DNA from: Pseudomonas cremoris
Lineage (GTDB): Bacteria > Pseudomonadota > Gammaproteobacteria > Pseudomonadales > Pseudomonadaceae
Length of the DNA: 64,000 nucleotides
Direction of reading: 5' to 3'
NCBI RefSeq assembly: GCF_014230465.1
Contig: NZ_JAAXCY010000005.1
Coordinates: 186,001-250,000, forward strand
Part shown: one piece after another, positions 53,399-61,555 of the stretch
How the letters are laid out: each line of letters opens with the position of its first letter
Numbering within the stretch: the first letter of the stretch is position 1
The notes under the pieces: model-generated
Databases searched by the model: none
Seen by the model: the letters and a program-made list of their open reading frames with translations, nothing else
What the model was told of the DNA's origin: nothing
Position numbers and translations under genes: made by a program

Positions 53399-55077
53399 GG
53401 TTGCACCTCCAGCGCGGCGGCCTTGGCTTCAGGGCTCGGCACGGGACGTGTGGCCATCACCGCCATCACGTAGTGTTCCGGGTTGTTCAGGCTGACGGCG
53501 GTGTCCTGGGTGTAGCGCATCAGCGGTTCGGCCTTGAAGGTCAGCAAGATGCTCAGGCCCAGCAGGAAGAAAATCGGTACGCACTCGTAGCGGCGCAGCA
53601 GTGGCGAAGGGCGCTCTTCCGGGGTCCAGAAGCGTTGGATGCCGAGGCGGGCGAAGGCGATCAGCGAGGCGAGGCCGGAGAGGATCAGCAGCGCCACAAG
53701 GCCCCACGCAGCAGGGCGAATCGGTGCGTCAACGCTGACCCCTAGGCCCAGCGGATTGACCAGCGCACTCAACAAGCTGAGTTTGCCGATAAACCCGGAC
53801 AGCGGCGGCATGCCGATGATCAGCAGGGCGCAGGCGATAAAGCTCAAGCCCAGGAATGCCATGGTCCAGGGAATCACCTGGCCAACCACCGCCTGTTGCT
53901 CATCGTCGAGGTTCACGCCAGGACGCGGATGCAGGGATTCCATGGCTTTAGGCAGCGCATCGATTTCTTCGTCCAGCGGCAGGTCGTTGGCCGAACGCGA
54001 ACGCTCGATCAATTCAGCCAGCAGGAACAGCGCACTCAATGCCAGGGTCGAACTGACCAGATAGAACAGTGCGCCAGCGGTCAGGCTGGGTTGAGCAAAA
54101 CCCACGGCCGACAGCAGAATCCCCGCCGACACCAAGATGCTCAAGCTGGCCATGCGCTCTAGCCGCTGCGCCGCCACCATCGCCAACCCGGCGCAGATGA
54201 TCGTCGCCATGCCGCCATACACCAGCCAGTCGCCGCCAAACAGTGCCGACGCACCGGCCTGTCCGGAGAACAACAGCGTCCACAGGCGCAACACGGTGTA
54301 CACACCGACCTTGGTCATGATCGCAAACATCGCCGCCACCGGCGCACTGGCCGAGGAATAGGCGGGCGCCAGCCAGAAGTTCAGCGGCCACATGCCGGCC
54401 TTGGCCAGGAACGCCGTGGCAAGAATCGCCGCCCCGGCATGCAACAGGCCGCGATCGGCTTCCGGCACCAATGGGATTTTCAACGCGAGGTCAGCGAAAT
54501 TCAGGGTGCCGGTAACGCCGTAGATCATTGCCGCGCCAATCAGGAACAGCGACGACGCCAACAGGTTGATCGCAATGTAGTGCAACCCCGCCGACACCCG
54601 TGCGCGGCCCGAGCCGTGCAACATCAAGCCATACGACGCTGCCAGCAGCACCTCGAAGAACACGAACAGGTTGAACAGGTCCGCGGTAAGGAATGCGCCG
54701 TACAGGCCCATCATCTGCACTTGGAACAACGCGTGGAAACTGGTGCCCGCGCGGTCCCAGCGGGCCATGGCGAACAGCAGCGCGCTCACGCCGATGATTC
54801 CGGTGAGCACCAGCATCAGCGCCGACAGTTGGTCCACCACCAGCACAATGCCGAACGGCACCTGCCAGTTTCCCGGCAGGTACACGCCAATCGAACCGGG
54901 GCCGCCTTTTTGCGTCCAGTACAGCAGCAACACCGCGATGCCCAGGCCGATCAGGCTGGAGACCAGGTTGATCTTGGCCTTCAACGGCCGACGTTTTTCG
55001 CCGAGCATCAGCATCAACGCGGCGGTCAGTAGCGGCAGCAGGATCGGCGCGACGATCAGTTGATTCATCCACGTCAT
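53395..55077 (-). CDS. mrpD: Mrp/Sha antiporter subunit D
   Basis: A 560-residue NuoN/M-like subunit with about 14 TM helices. The TM5 glutamate region is LFVFFEVLLAASYGLMLHG, and the lysine/histidine region is FLAKAGMWPLNFWLAPAYSSASAPVAAMF. With MrpA it forms the proton/cation channels of the complex, related to complex I. Overlaps mrpC by 4 bp. Confidence 0.94.
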   Translation of the reverse strand: MTWMNQLIVAPILLPLLTAALMLMLGEKRRPLKAKINLVSSLIGLGIAVLLLYWTQKGGPGSIGVYLPGNWQVPFGIVLVVDQLSALMLVLTGIIGVSALLFAMARWDRAGTSFHALFQVQMMGLYGAFLTADLFNLFVFFEVLLAASYGLMLHGSGRARVSAGLHYIAINLLASSLFLIGAAMIYGVTGTLNFADLALKIPLVPEADRGLLHAGAAILATAFLAKAGMWPLNFWLAPAYSSASAPVAAMFAIMTKVGVYTVLRLWTLLFSGQAGASALFGGDWLVYGGMATIICAGLAMVAAQRLERMASLSILVSAGILLSAVGFAQPSLTAGALFYLVSSTLALSALFLLAELIERSRSANDLPLDEEIDALPKAMESLHPRPGVNLDDEQQAVVGQVIPWTMAFLGLSFIACALLIIGMPPLSGFIGKLSLLSALVNPLGLGVSVDAPIRPAAWGLVALLILSGLASLIAFARLGIQRFWTPEERPSPLLRRYECVPIFFLLGLSILLTFKAEPLMRYTQDTAVSLNNPEHYVMAVMATRPVPSPEAKAAALEVQP

Positions 55078-55418
55078 TCCTTGGGCTCCCGGCCGTCTAC
55101 ATGGTCCGTGCCGGTCAAGCCCCGGGAGGCGAGCAGCACCACCAGGAACAAGGCGGTCATGGCGAAGCTGATCACGATCGCCGTGAGCACGAGGGCCTGG
55201 GGCAGGGGATCGGTGTAGTTGAGCAGGTCTTGCGGTACGCCGTCCTTGATGATCGGCTCCTTGCCGATAAACAGGCTACCCATGCTGAAAATGAACAGGT
55301 TGACCCCGTACGACAACAGGCACAGGCCCATCACCACCTGGAATGTCCGTGGCCGCAGGATCAACCACACGCCGGAGGCCGCGAGGACCCCAATGGCGAT
55401 TGCGATGACTTCTTCCAT
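55074..55418 (-). CDS. mrpC: Mrp/Sha antiporter subunit C
   Basis: A 114-residue NuoK-like subunit with three TM helices (~3-22, 28-49, 73-97). The LLSYGVNLFIFSMG and LPQALVLTAIVISFAMTALF segments are typical of MnhC. Overlaps the mrpA stop and mrpD start. Confidence 0.93.
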   Translation of the reverse strand: MEEVIAIAIGVLAASGVWLILRPRTFQVVMGLCLLSYGVNLFIFSMGSLFIGKEPIIKDGVPQDLLNYTDPLPQALVLTAIVISFAMTALFLVVLLASRGLTGTDHVDGREPKE

Positions 55419-58339
55419 CAGGCGGCTCCTTCTGTTGCGGCAACCACTTTGGCCTGGTTGCTCGGTTTATGCGCGCGTACCGACTGGTGACCGAGGGCGG
55501 TGAGCATCAGCAGCGTCGAGCCGACGACCATGGCGTATACGCCGACGTCGAAGAACAAGGCGCTGGCGACATGAATATCCCCCAGCAGCGGCAGGCTGAA
55601 ATGCCAGGTGTGTGTGGTGAGGAACGGGTAACCGGCAAACAGCGCACCGAGACCGGTAAGGGTCGCCGAGAACAGGCCGAAGCCCATCCAGCGCATCGGA
55701 CGCAAGCTCATCTGCGCCTCGACCCACTGCGTGCCCGCCACCATGTATTGCAGGATGAATGCTACGGACATCACCAGGCCGGCGACAAAACCGCCGCCGG
55801 GTTGGTTGTGGCCGCGCATGAACAGGTAGAACGACACCACCAGCGCAATCGGCAGCAGCAGGCGCACCAGCACCGCCGGCACCATCATGAAGCCCAGGGC
55901 GGTGTCGCTGGCCTGGCGCGGGTTGACCAGGTCGGTGGCCACGTCCGGCGCCAGTTGGCGCTGTTGGGCGGGCAGTTGCATGCTTTCTTTCGACGGGCGG
56001 AAGCGACGCAGCAGGGCGTACACCGTCAGCGCTACGGCGCCGAGTACGGTGATTTCGCCCAAGGTGTCGAAGCCCCGGAAGTCCACCAGCATCACGTTCA
56101 CCACATTGCTGCCGCCGCCTTCGGGCAGCGCGCGGCTGAGGTAGAACGAGGAGATATCGTTGGGCGTCTGGCGCGTCAGCATCGCGTAGGACAGCAGCGC
56201 CATGCCGCCGCCCACCACGGTGGACAGCAGGAAGTCGCGCAGGCGGCGGATGCGCGCCTTGCGCAAGGAGCTTGGCAGTGGCGAAACTTCTTCGATCCGT
56301 CGTGGCAGCCAGCGTAGGCCCAGCAGGATCAGCACGGTGGTCACGACTTCCACGACCAGTTGCGTCAGCGCCAGGTCCGGCGCCGAGAACCACACGAAGG
56401 TGATGCAGGTCATCAGGCCGCACACGCTGACCATGGTCAGGGCCGCCAGTCGGTGGTATTTGGCTTGCCAAGCGGCGCCCAGGGCGCAGGCAATCGCCAG
56501 CAGCCACAGGGTCACGAACACGATGGAACCCGGGATTTTCGGCCGGTCGCCCCAGCTGAGGCCGCTGTGCAACATCGGGATCACACCGGCGACCACCGCC
56601 GCCAGCACCAGCAGAAACAGCTGGGTTTGCAGGCGCTTGGTGCTGATGCGTTTTTCGATCTTGCGCACGCCGCGCATCATCACCACCAGGCAGCGCTCAA
56701 AACCACGCTTGCCGTTGAAGTAGCTGATCAGGGGCGGGTATTTGAAGCGGCCACGCTTGAGTTGCTTGCGCAGGATCAAATACAGCACCACGCCGCAGCT
56801 CATGGCCACCAGGCTCATGATCATCGGCGCATTCCAGCCGTGCCAGATCGCCAGGCTGTATTGCGGCAGCACGCCGCCTACGACCGGCAGGGCGGCAGCG
56901 GCCAGGATCGAACCAACGACCTGCGCCGGAAAAATCCCTACCAGCAGGCAGGTAAATACCAGCAACTCCACCGGTGCGCGCATCCAGCGTGGCGGCTCGT
57001 GGGGCGTGTGTGGCAGGTTGGTGGCGGTGGGGCCGAAGAACACATCCACGGTAAAGCGCAGGGCGTAGACGACACTGAAGGTACCCGCGACGGTCGCGAT
57101 CACCGGCAGGGCGAATTCCACCCAGGCCGTCGACGAGATAAACACGGTCTCGGCAAAGAACATCTCTTTGGACAGGAAGCCATTGAGCAACGGCACGCCG
57201 GCCATGGACGCACTGGCAACCATCGCCAGCGTAGCGGTAAACGGGATAAGGCGAACCAGGCCGCTGAGCTTGCGGATGTCCCGGGTGCCGCTTTCGTGGT
57301 CGATGATCCCCGCCGCCATGAACAGCGAAGCCTTGAAGGTGGCGTGGTTGAGGATGTGGAACACCGCGGCGACGGCGGCCAACGGGCTGTTGAGGCCCAG
57401 CAGCAAGGTAATCAAGCCCAGATGGCTGATGGTGGAATAGGCCAGGAGGCCCTTGAGGTCGTTCTGAAAGATTGCGCAGTACGCGCCGAGGAGCAGGGTA
57501 ATGGCGCCGGCACCGCCGACGATGTAGAACCATTCTTCGCTGCCGGACAGCGACGGCCACAGGCGGGCCAGCAGGAACACGCCGGCCTTCACCATCGTCG
57601 CCGAGTGCAGGTATGCCGAAACCGGCGTCGGTGCCGCCATCGCGTGGGGCAGCCAGAAGTGGAAGGGGAATTGCGCGCTTTTGCTCAAGGCGCCGATCAG
57701 CACCAGGGCCAGCATGACCGGGTACAACGAATGCGCGCGAATCTGATCGCCCGCCGCCAGTACCAGGTCCAGGTCGTAGCTGCCGACGATATGCCCCAGC
57801 AGCATCACGCCCGCCAACAGGCACAAGCCGCCCGCGCCGGTGACCATCAACGCCATATAAGCGCCACGTCGCGCATCGGCGCGGTGGTGCCAATAACCGA
57901 TCAACAGGAACGAGAACAGGCTGGTCAGTTCCCAGAAGAACACGATCTGGATCAGGTTGCCGGAGATCACCAACCCGAGCATGGCGCCCATGAAGGCCAG
58001 GAAAAACGCAAAGAAGCGCGGCACCGGGTCGTCCGGCGACATGTAGTAGCGCGCATACAGCGACACCAGCGTGCCGATGCCCAGCACCAGCATCGAGAAC
58101 AGCCAGGCAAAACCGTCCATGCGCAGCACGAAGTTCAACCCAAGGCTGGGCAACCACATGAATTCTTCGCGGATCACGCCACCGTGGGCGATCTGGGGGT
58201 AGAGCAGGGCGACTTGAATGGTGCCGACCAGGGCCACAAGGCCGGCCAACAGGGATTCGGTGTTACGTGCATTGTGCGGCAGCAAGGCCGCCAGACAGCT
58301 GCCGAGGAACGGCAGAAGCAGTAGAACTATCAGGGACAT
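55418..58339 (-). CDS. mrpA: Mrp/Sha antiporter subunit A (A-B fusion)
   Basis: A 973-residue fused subunit. Residues ~1-640 are the NuoL-like MrpA core (IVFFWELTSLFSFLLIGYWH with the key glutamate; ALSKSAQFPFHFWLPHAMAAP; LAYSTISHLGLI). From ~650 the MrpA C-terminal part (LVVEVVTTVLILLGLRWLPR) and then a complete MrpB domain follow (LRPMRWMGFGLF; FLFFDVGVY-like ASALFFDVGVYAMVVGS), so no separate mrpB exists. The group 2 (fused) Mrp complex exchanges Na+ or K+ for protons and supports alkali and salt tolerance. It is the first gene of a six-gene operon; the ~300 bp upstream hold its promoter region and the large inverted repeat. Confidence 0.94.
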   Translation of the reverse strand: MSLIVLLLLPFLGSCLAALLPHNARNTESLLAGLVALVGTIQVALLYPQIAHGGVIREEFMWLPSLGLNFVLRMDGFAWLFSMLVLGIGTLVSLYARYYMSPDDPVPRFFAFFLAFMGAMLGLVISGNLIQIVFFWELTSLFSFLLIGYWHHRADARRGAYMALMVTGAGGLCLLAGVMLLGHIVGSYDLDLVLAAGDQIRAHSLYPVMLALVLIGALSKSAQFPFHFWLPHAMAAPTPVSAYLHSATMVKAGVFLLARLWPSLSGSEEWFYIVGGAGAITLLLGAYCAIFQNDLKGLLAYSTISHLGLITLLLGLNSPLAAVAAVFHILNHATFKASLFMAAGIIDHESGTRDIRKLSGLVRLIPFTATLAMVASASMAGVPLLNGFLSKEMFFAETVFISSTAWVEFALPVIATVAGTFSVVYALRFTVDVFFGPTATNLPHTPHEPPRWMRAPVELLVFTCLLVGIFPAQVVGSILAAAALPVVGGVLPQYSLAIWHGWNAPMIMSLVAMSCGVVLYLILRKQLKRGRFKYPPLISYFNGKRGFERCLVVMMRGVRKIEKRISTKRLQTQLFLLVLAAVVAGVIPMLHSGLSWGDRPKIPGSIVFVTLWLLAIACALGAAWQAKYHRLAALTMVSVCGLMTCITFVWFSAPDLALTQLVVEVVTTVLILLGLRWLPRRIEEVSPLPSSLRKARIRRLRDFLLSTVVGGGMALLSYAMLTRQTPNDISSFYLSRALPEGGGSNVVNVMLVDFRGFDTLGEITVLGAVALTVYALLRRFRPSKESMQLPAQQRQLAPDVATDLVNPRQASDTALGFMMVPAVLVRLLLPIALVVSFYLFMRGHNQPGGGFVAGLVMSVAFILQYMVAGTQWVEAQMSLRPMRWMGFGLFSATLTGLGALFAGYPFLTTHTWHFSLPLLGDIHVASALFFDVGVYAMVVGSTLLMLTALGHQSVRAHKPSNQAKVVAATEGAA

Positions 58340-58485
58340 AGGCTTCTAATCTGCGGGAGTTTGGGATGCATCATACGTGCCGCTTTCTCGATCACCAAAC
58401 GGCAAGATGTGGCAGGATCCTACAAGGTAGGCTGAAAACTCCCATTACGCACTGATACACCGTACCCAATGTTGGAATGCAATCG

Positions 58486-58621
58486 TTGTAGTGAGCGGGC
58501 TTGCCCCGCGCTGGGTGGCGAAGCCGCCCTAAACCCGGACAACTCGGTTTGCCTGAAAGAATGCAGTGACTGGATTGGGGCGGCTTCGCCACCCAGCGCG
58601 GGGCAAGCCCGCTCACTACAA
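58486..58621. repeat. Long inverted repeat, 44-bp arms
   Basis: The left arm 58486-58529 (begins TTGTAGTGAGCGGGCTTGCC) is matched exactly by the inverse 58578-58621, with 48 bp between. It fills most of the gap between mrpA and the EamA gene. It is a larger relative of the fluorescens palindromic repeats, built on GTGAGCGGGCTTGCCCCGCG rather than the GTGGGAGC REP type. No gene was seen in 58340-58637. Confidence 0.9.
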
Positions 58622-58637
58622 GGTGTGTTGATGGGTC

Positions 58638-59567
58638 TTACCCCACACGCTCCTGTTCCACGTCACTCTCCAACTCAGCCGCCTTCTGCCCCTTGGTTTT
58701 CATCTCACTCACGATCACCGCCGCCACTATCAACACCGCCCCCAGCATCGCAATCGGCGGGAAGCGCTCCCCGGCAATCCGTCCCACCACCCCAGCCCAC
58801 ACCGGCTCACCGGCATAAATCAACGTGGCCCGCGTTGGCGAAACACTCTGCTGTGCCCAGTTCATCGCCACCTGGATCACTGCACTGGTCAGGCCCAGGC
58901 CTACCGCGCTGAACAGCAGCAACCACGAAAAGCCCGGCAGCGCCTCGCCCATCGGCACCACCATCATGAACGACAGCACCGACGCCGTGGCCAGTTGCAC
59001 CACGGTCACCCGGCGTACGTCCACTTGGCCGGCAAAGGCGCCGATCAGGATGATCTCGGCGGCAATCGCTATCGCACCGATCAACGTAGCAATCTCACCG
59101 GGGCTGAAATTCAGCGAAGCGCCCGCAGGCCCCGTCAACAGCATCAACCCGGTAAACGCCAGCATGATGCCAATGCTCGGCATCAACCCCGGGCGACGGC
59201 CCAGCACCAGCCATTGCAGCAGCGGCACGAACGGCACATATAAAGCCGTGATAAACGCCGACTGGCTGCTGAGGATGGTCTGTAAGCCAATAGTTTGCAG
59301 GCCGTAGCCAAACATGATCGCCACGCCGATAAACACCCCGGCCTTGAACTCGAACAGGGTCAGGTCGCGCAGGGTGCGTAAGGAAAAGAACCCCACCACA
59401 ATCGCCGCCGCCGCAAAGCGCAGGCCCACGAAAAACATCGGGCCGCTGACGGTCATGGCGTGCTGCACCAGCAAAAAGGTGCCGCCCCAGATCATGGTGA
59501 TAAACACCAGGATGCATTCGGCTTTGCTGAAACGGTTGAAACGCGAGGGGGATTTGGGGGCAGTCAT
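58638..59567 (-). CDS. EamA/DMT-family exporter
   Basis: A 309-residue transporter with ten TM helices in two EamA halves (ECILVFITMIWGGTFLLVQHA at the start, WAQQSVSPTRATLIYAGEPVWAGVV in the second half). The ATG at 59567 begins MTAPKSPSRF; longer readings pass through the operator region and are not membrane-like. It is divergent from an XRE-cupin regulator, a common pairing in which the regulator controls export of an amino acid or other metabolite. The substrate is unknown. Confidence 0.9.
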   Translation of the reverse strand: MTAPKSPSRFNRFSKAECILVFITMIWGGTFLLVQHAMTVSGPMFFVGLRFAAAAIVVGFFSLRTLRDLTLFEFKAGVFIGVAIMFGYGLQTIGLQTILSSQSAFITALYVPFVPLLQWLVLGRRPGLMPSIGIMLAFTGLMLLTGPAGASLNFSPGEIATLIGAIAIAAEIILIGAFAGQVDVRRVTVVQLATASVLSFMMVVPMGEALPGFSWLLLFSAVGLGLTSAVIQVAMNWAQQSVSPTRATLIYAGEPVWAGVVGRIAGERFPPIAMLGAVLIVAAVIVSEMKTKGQKAAELESDVEQERVG

Positions 59568-59622
59568 GGCGGCTCGGTCTTGCAAGGGAAAGGTACGGAC
59601 CGCACAATGCGCCGCACGCTGG

Positions 59623-59663
59623 GCAGTATACTGCGCACACCCACCCATTGAGCAATATAGTGC
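59623..59663. promoter_or_regulatory. Two operator-like palindromes between exporter and regulator
   Basis: GCAGTATACTGC (59623-59634) is perfect, and GCAATATAGTGC (59652-59663) matches it at 10 of 12 positions. Their centres are 29 bp apart. The second overlaps the likely start of the regulator. They are probable binding sites of the XRE-cupin protein. Confidence 0.6.
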
Positions 59664-60223
59664 ACAAAGAAAATCCACACCGGGCCTCGGTCCTGCAACA
59701 CGTCAGCCAGAACGTGCGTCGCCTGCGCCACGCCGCCGACATGAGCCAGACCGCGCTCTCGGAAAAATCCGGAGTCAGCCGGCGCATGCTGGTAGCCATC
59801 GAGGCGGGGGAGAAGAACGTCAGCCTGTCCACCTTGGACCGGGTGGCCGAAGCGTTGGACGTGGCCTTCAGCGACCTGATCCAGGCCCCGGACGTGCGCG
59901 ACCACAGCCGCATCAACGAGTTGGCCTGGGCCGGTGAAATCGTGGGCAGCAAGGCGGTGTTGCTGGCCAAGGCCACGGCACGGCGCGAAGTGGAACTGTG
60001 GGAGTGGCGCCTGGAACCCGGTGATCGCTACTGCCCCGACCCGGACCTTGAAGGCTGGAGCGAGCAGCTGTTTGTGTTCGAGGGCCGCCTGACCTTGGTG
60101 GTGGCAGGCGTAGAGAACGCTATCGGCGCTGGCGAGTTCTTTATGTTCGCCAGTCACCAGCAGCACACCTATCGCAATGACGGTGATGTGGCGGTGCGGT
60201 TTATCCGCAACGTGGTGATTTGA
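59660..60223 (+). CDS. XRE-family regulator with cupin domain
   Basis: A 187-residue regulator. The N-terminal HTH is RLRHAADMSQTALSEKSGVSRRMLVAIEAGEKN in pieces, and the C-terminal cupin (~110-187) has WSEQLFVFEGRLTLVV, GAGEFFMFASHQQHTYRND. Start is uncertain: GTG at 59660 (MHKENPHR) is used, a TTG at 59648 is also in frame; neither has a ribosome site. It is divergent from the EamA exporter and probably represses it, with the cupin sensing the exported compound. Confidence 0.87.
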   Translation: MHKENPHRASVLQHVSQNVRRLRHAADMSQTALSEKSGVSRRMLVAIEAGEKNVSLSTLDRVAEALDVAFSDLIQAPDVRDHSRINELAWAGEIVGSKAVLLAKATARREVELWEWRLEPGDRYCPDPDLEGWSEQLFVFEGRLTLVVAGVENAIGAGEFFMFASHQQHTYRNDGDVAVRFIRNVVI

Positions 60224-60344
60224 TTTCTGACTGTCAATGTTGACAGGTTTCCAGCACCCCTCTTTTTGATATGGTCGTTCTGCCGGTAGATGCGCTCATC
60301 ACCTTCCGACTTTCGTGCCTTAACTATCTGCGTGGGGTGTTGAA

Positions 60345-60709
60345 ATGAATATTTTTGTCCCTAAAATCAATTCAAAGTACAAAGCCGAATTTCAGCCACC
60401 TACGGTCAAGCCGTTAGATGAGTACGGGCATGTCAGGCGCGCTGACATCGATTCCGGGCTCGCCAAAATTGTCATCGATCCTCAGTTTCTTGAAGGTGAC
60501 CATGTCAACTACCGCCAAGTGTCTTCGGCCGGCACATGGTTTGGGCAGCTCATCGTCAAGGATCCTACCAGCCCCTTGAAGTGGCGGTGTACAAATTAGT
60601 CAGCACCACCATGACCCTTATGTATTCTGTACAGCGTTCTGATGGCACCGCAGTGGGAAAATCGTCAACTTCGACTTATCAAATCGTTCCACGACGCAGG
60701 CATAAATGA
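60345..60709 (+). pseudogene. Frameshifted small beta-sandwich-like gene 1
   Basis: An ATG at 60345 gives 84 residues in frame and a stop at 60599. The protein-like sequence continues in another frame: adding one C to the run at 60572-60575 would read through SPLEVAVYKLVSTTMTLMYS to a TGA at 60707-60709, about 122 residues. The C-terminal TLMYSVQRSDG...TYQIV is the same pattern as in the next two genes (YHVRIDD...YEIV; YIVNCQI...YKVV). No signal peptide. It resembles single modules of Ig-like repeat proteins; I do not recognise a defined function. The break may be true decay, phase variation or a sequence error. Confidence 0.6.
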
Positions 60710-60764
60710 GGGTAAGTGTTGGTTGGGTAACAGTGTTTCAACAAGATGTTTGATATGAGATTTA

Positions 60765-60988
60765 ATGATGGGCGATCTCTTTGTATCACTCAAAGAGCAG
60801 CTTATTGCACCGTCTATTCAGCCGTCCGCAGAGGGTGTTATCAACGATAGGCTGATAATAAAATGGTTGAAGTCCATTTGCCCCAGCTACTTTTCAGCAA
60901 TAGCTCGTTCGTGGCCGCCTATCACGTGCGCATTGACGATCGTAAGTATTTTTCACACTCGGCTGGCTATGAAATTGTTAATGATTAG
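60765..60988 (+). pseudogene. Frameshifted small beta-sandwich-like gene 2
   Basis: From ATG 60765 the frame runs on to 61022, but after residue ~33 the sequence becomes unlike a protein of this family. One added A in the run at 60860-60863 would restore IIKMVEVHLPQLLFSNSSF, AAYHVRIDDRKYF and YEIVND with a stop at 60986-60988, about 75 residues. That tail aligns with those of its two neighbours. It is shorter at the N-terminus than they are, so it may also be truncated. Confidence 0.5.
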
Positions 60989-61018
60989 CCAAGTGCCAGA
61001 CCATATGAGGGTATTTCG

Positions 61019-61360
61019 ATGAGCGGATATATTATTCCACGCAACAACTTGTTGGAGGCAGGCACAATTGAGCCTTCAAATAATAATGTTATTTCACGTG
61101 CGGCCATCGCGGGTGGCAAGGCGATGTTTTATATCCCCATTTATGATGATATTAGTATGGGTGATACGGTGAGTGGGTATATAAGCACCGATGGCGATTG
61201 GCATTTTGCGGTAGAGGACCAGATTACTTCTCTGGTTGAGAGATTCAAAGTGGAAGTGCCTGACGTGATCTTTGCCTCTCCTGTTACACGGGCGACGGTG
61301 ACTTACATCGTGAATTGCCAAATCCGTTCGGACGCGACGGAATACAAGGTGGTCGATTAA
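61019..61360 (+). CDS. Small beta-sandwich-like protein 3, intact
   Basis: A 113-residue soluble protein, the only unbroken one of three related neighbours. The pattern is IAGGKAMFYIPIYDDISMGD, then DGDWHFAVEDQI, FKVEVPD and a final ATVTYIVNCQI...YKVV. It aligns with gene 1 (IDSGLAKIVID, EGDHV, AGTWFGQLIVKD, TLMYSV, TYQIV). It looks like one immunoglobulin-like module as in larger Pseudomonas adhesins or toxins, here free-standing. Lower GC than the flanks. Function unknown. Confidence 0.6.
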   Translation: MSGYIIPRNNLLEAGTIEPSNNNVISRAAIAGGKAMFYIPIYDDISMGDTVSGYISTDGDWHFAVEDQITSLVERFKVEVPDVIFASPVTRATVTYIVNCQIRSDATEYKVVD

Positions 61361-61400
61361 GCACGGTGATGATCGGCAGGCGGGTCTGGTTGCATGCAGT

Positions 61401-61420
61401 GCTGTTGCTGGAGCAACAGC
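61401..61420. promoter_or_regulatory. Upstream palindrome, possible sigma54-activator site
   Basis: GCTGTTGCTGGAGCAACAGC has 9-bp perfect arms around GG and lies ~85 bp upstream of the sigma54-type promoter, a normal distance for an enhancer-binding protein such as SfnR. Confidence 0.55.
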
Positions 61421-61502
61421 AGTTAGGCACTTTGTCGATTCATGCTTACAGTTGTTTGGTTAATTTTCCAGTAAATGACTGATTTTATTGAGGATCAATA
61501 AC

Positions 61503-61518
61503 GGGCACGACTCCTGCA
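61503..61518 (+). promoter_or_regulatory. Sigma54-type (-24/-12) promoter of the sfnB operon
   Basis: GGGCACGACTCCTGCA fits TGGCACG-N4-TTGCA with the invariant GG (61504-61505) and GC (61516-61517) 10 bp apart, 38 bp before the sfnB ATG. Confidence 0.8.
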
Positions 61519-61555
61519 ATCACTCCAGTATTCCTTCGGAGCCTGGAGTCGGCCC

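Noticed and set aside
56360..58324. A 654-codon plus-strand frame opposite mrpA
   Set aside because: Antisense shadow rich in Gln/His/Arg/Gly; mrpA on the minus strand is complete with its motifs.
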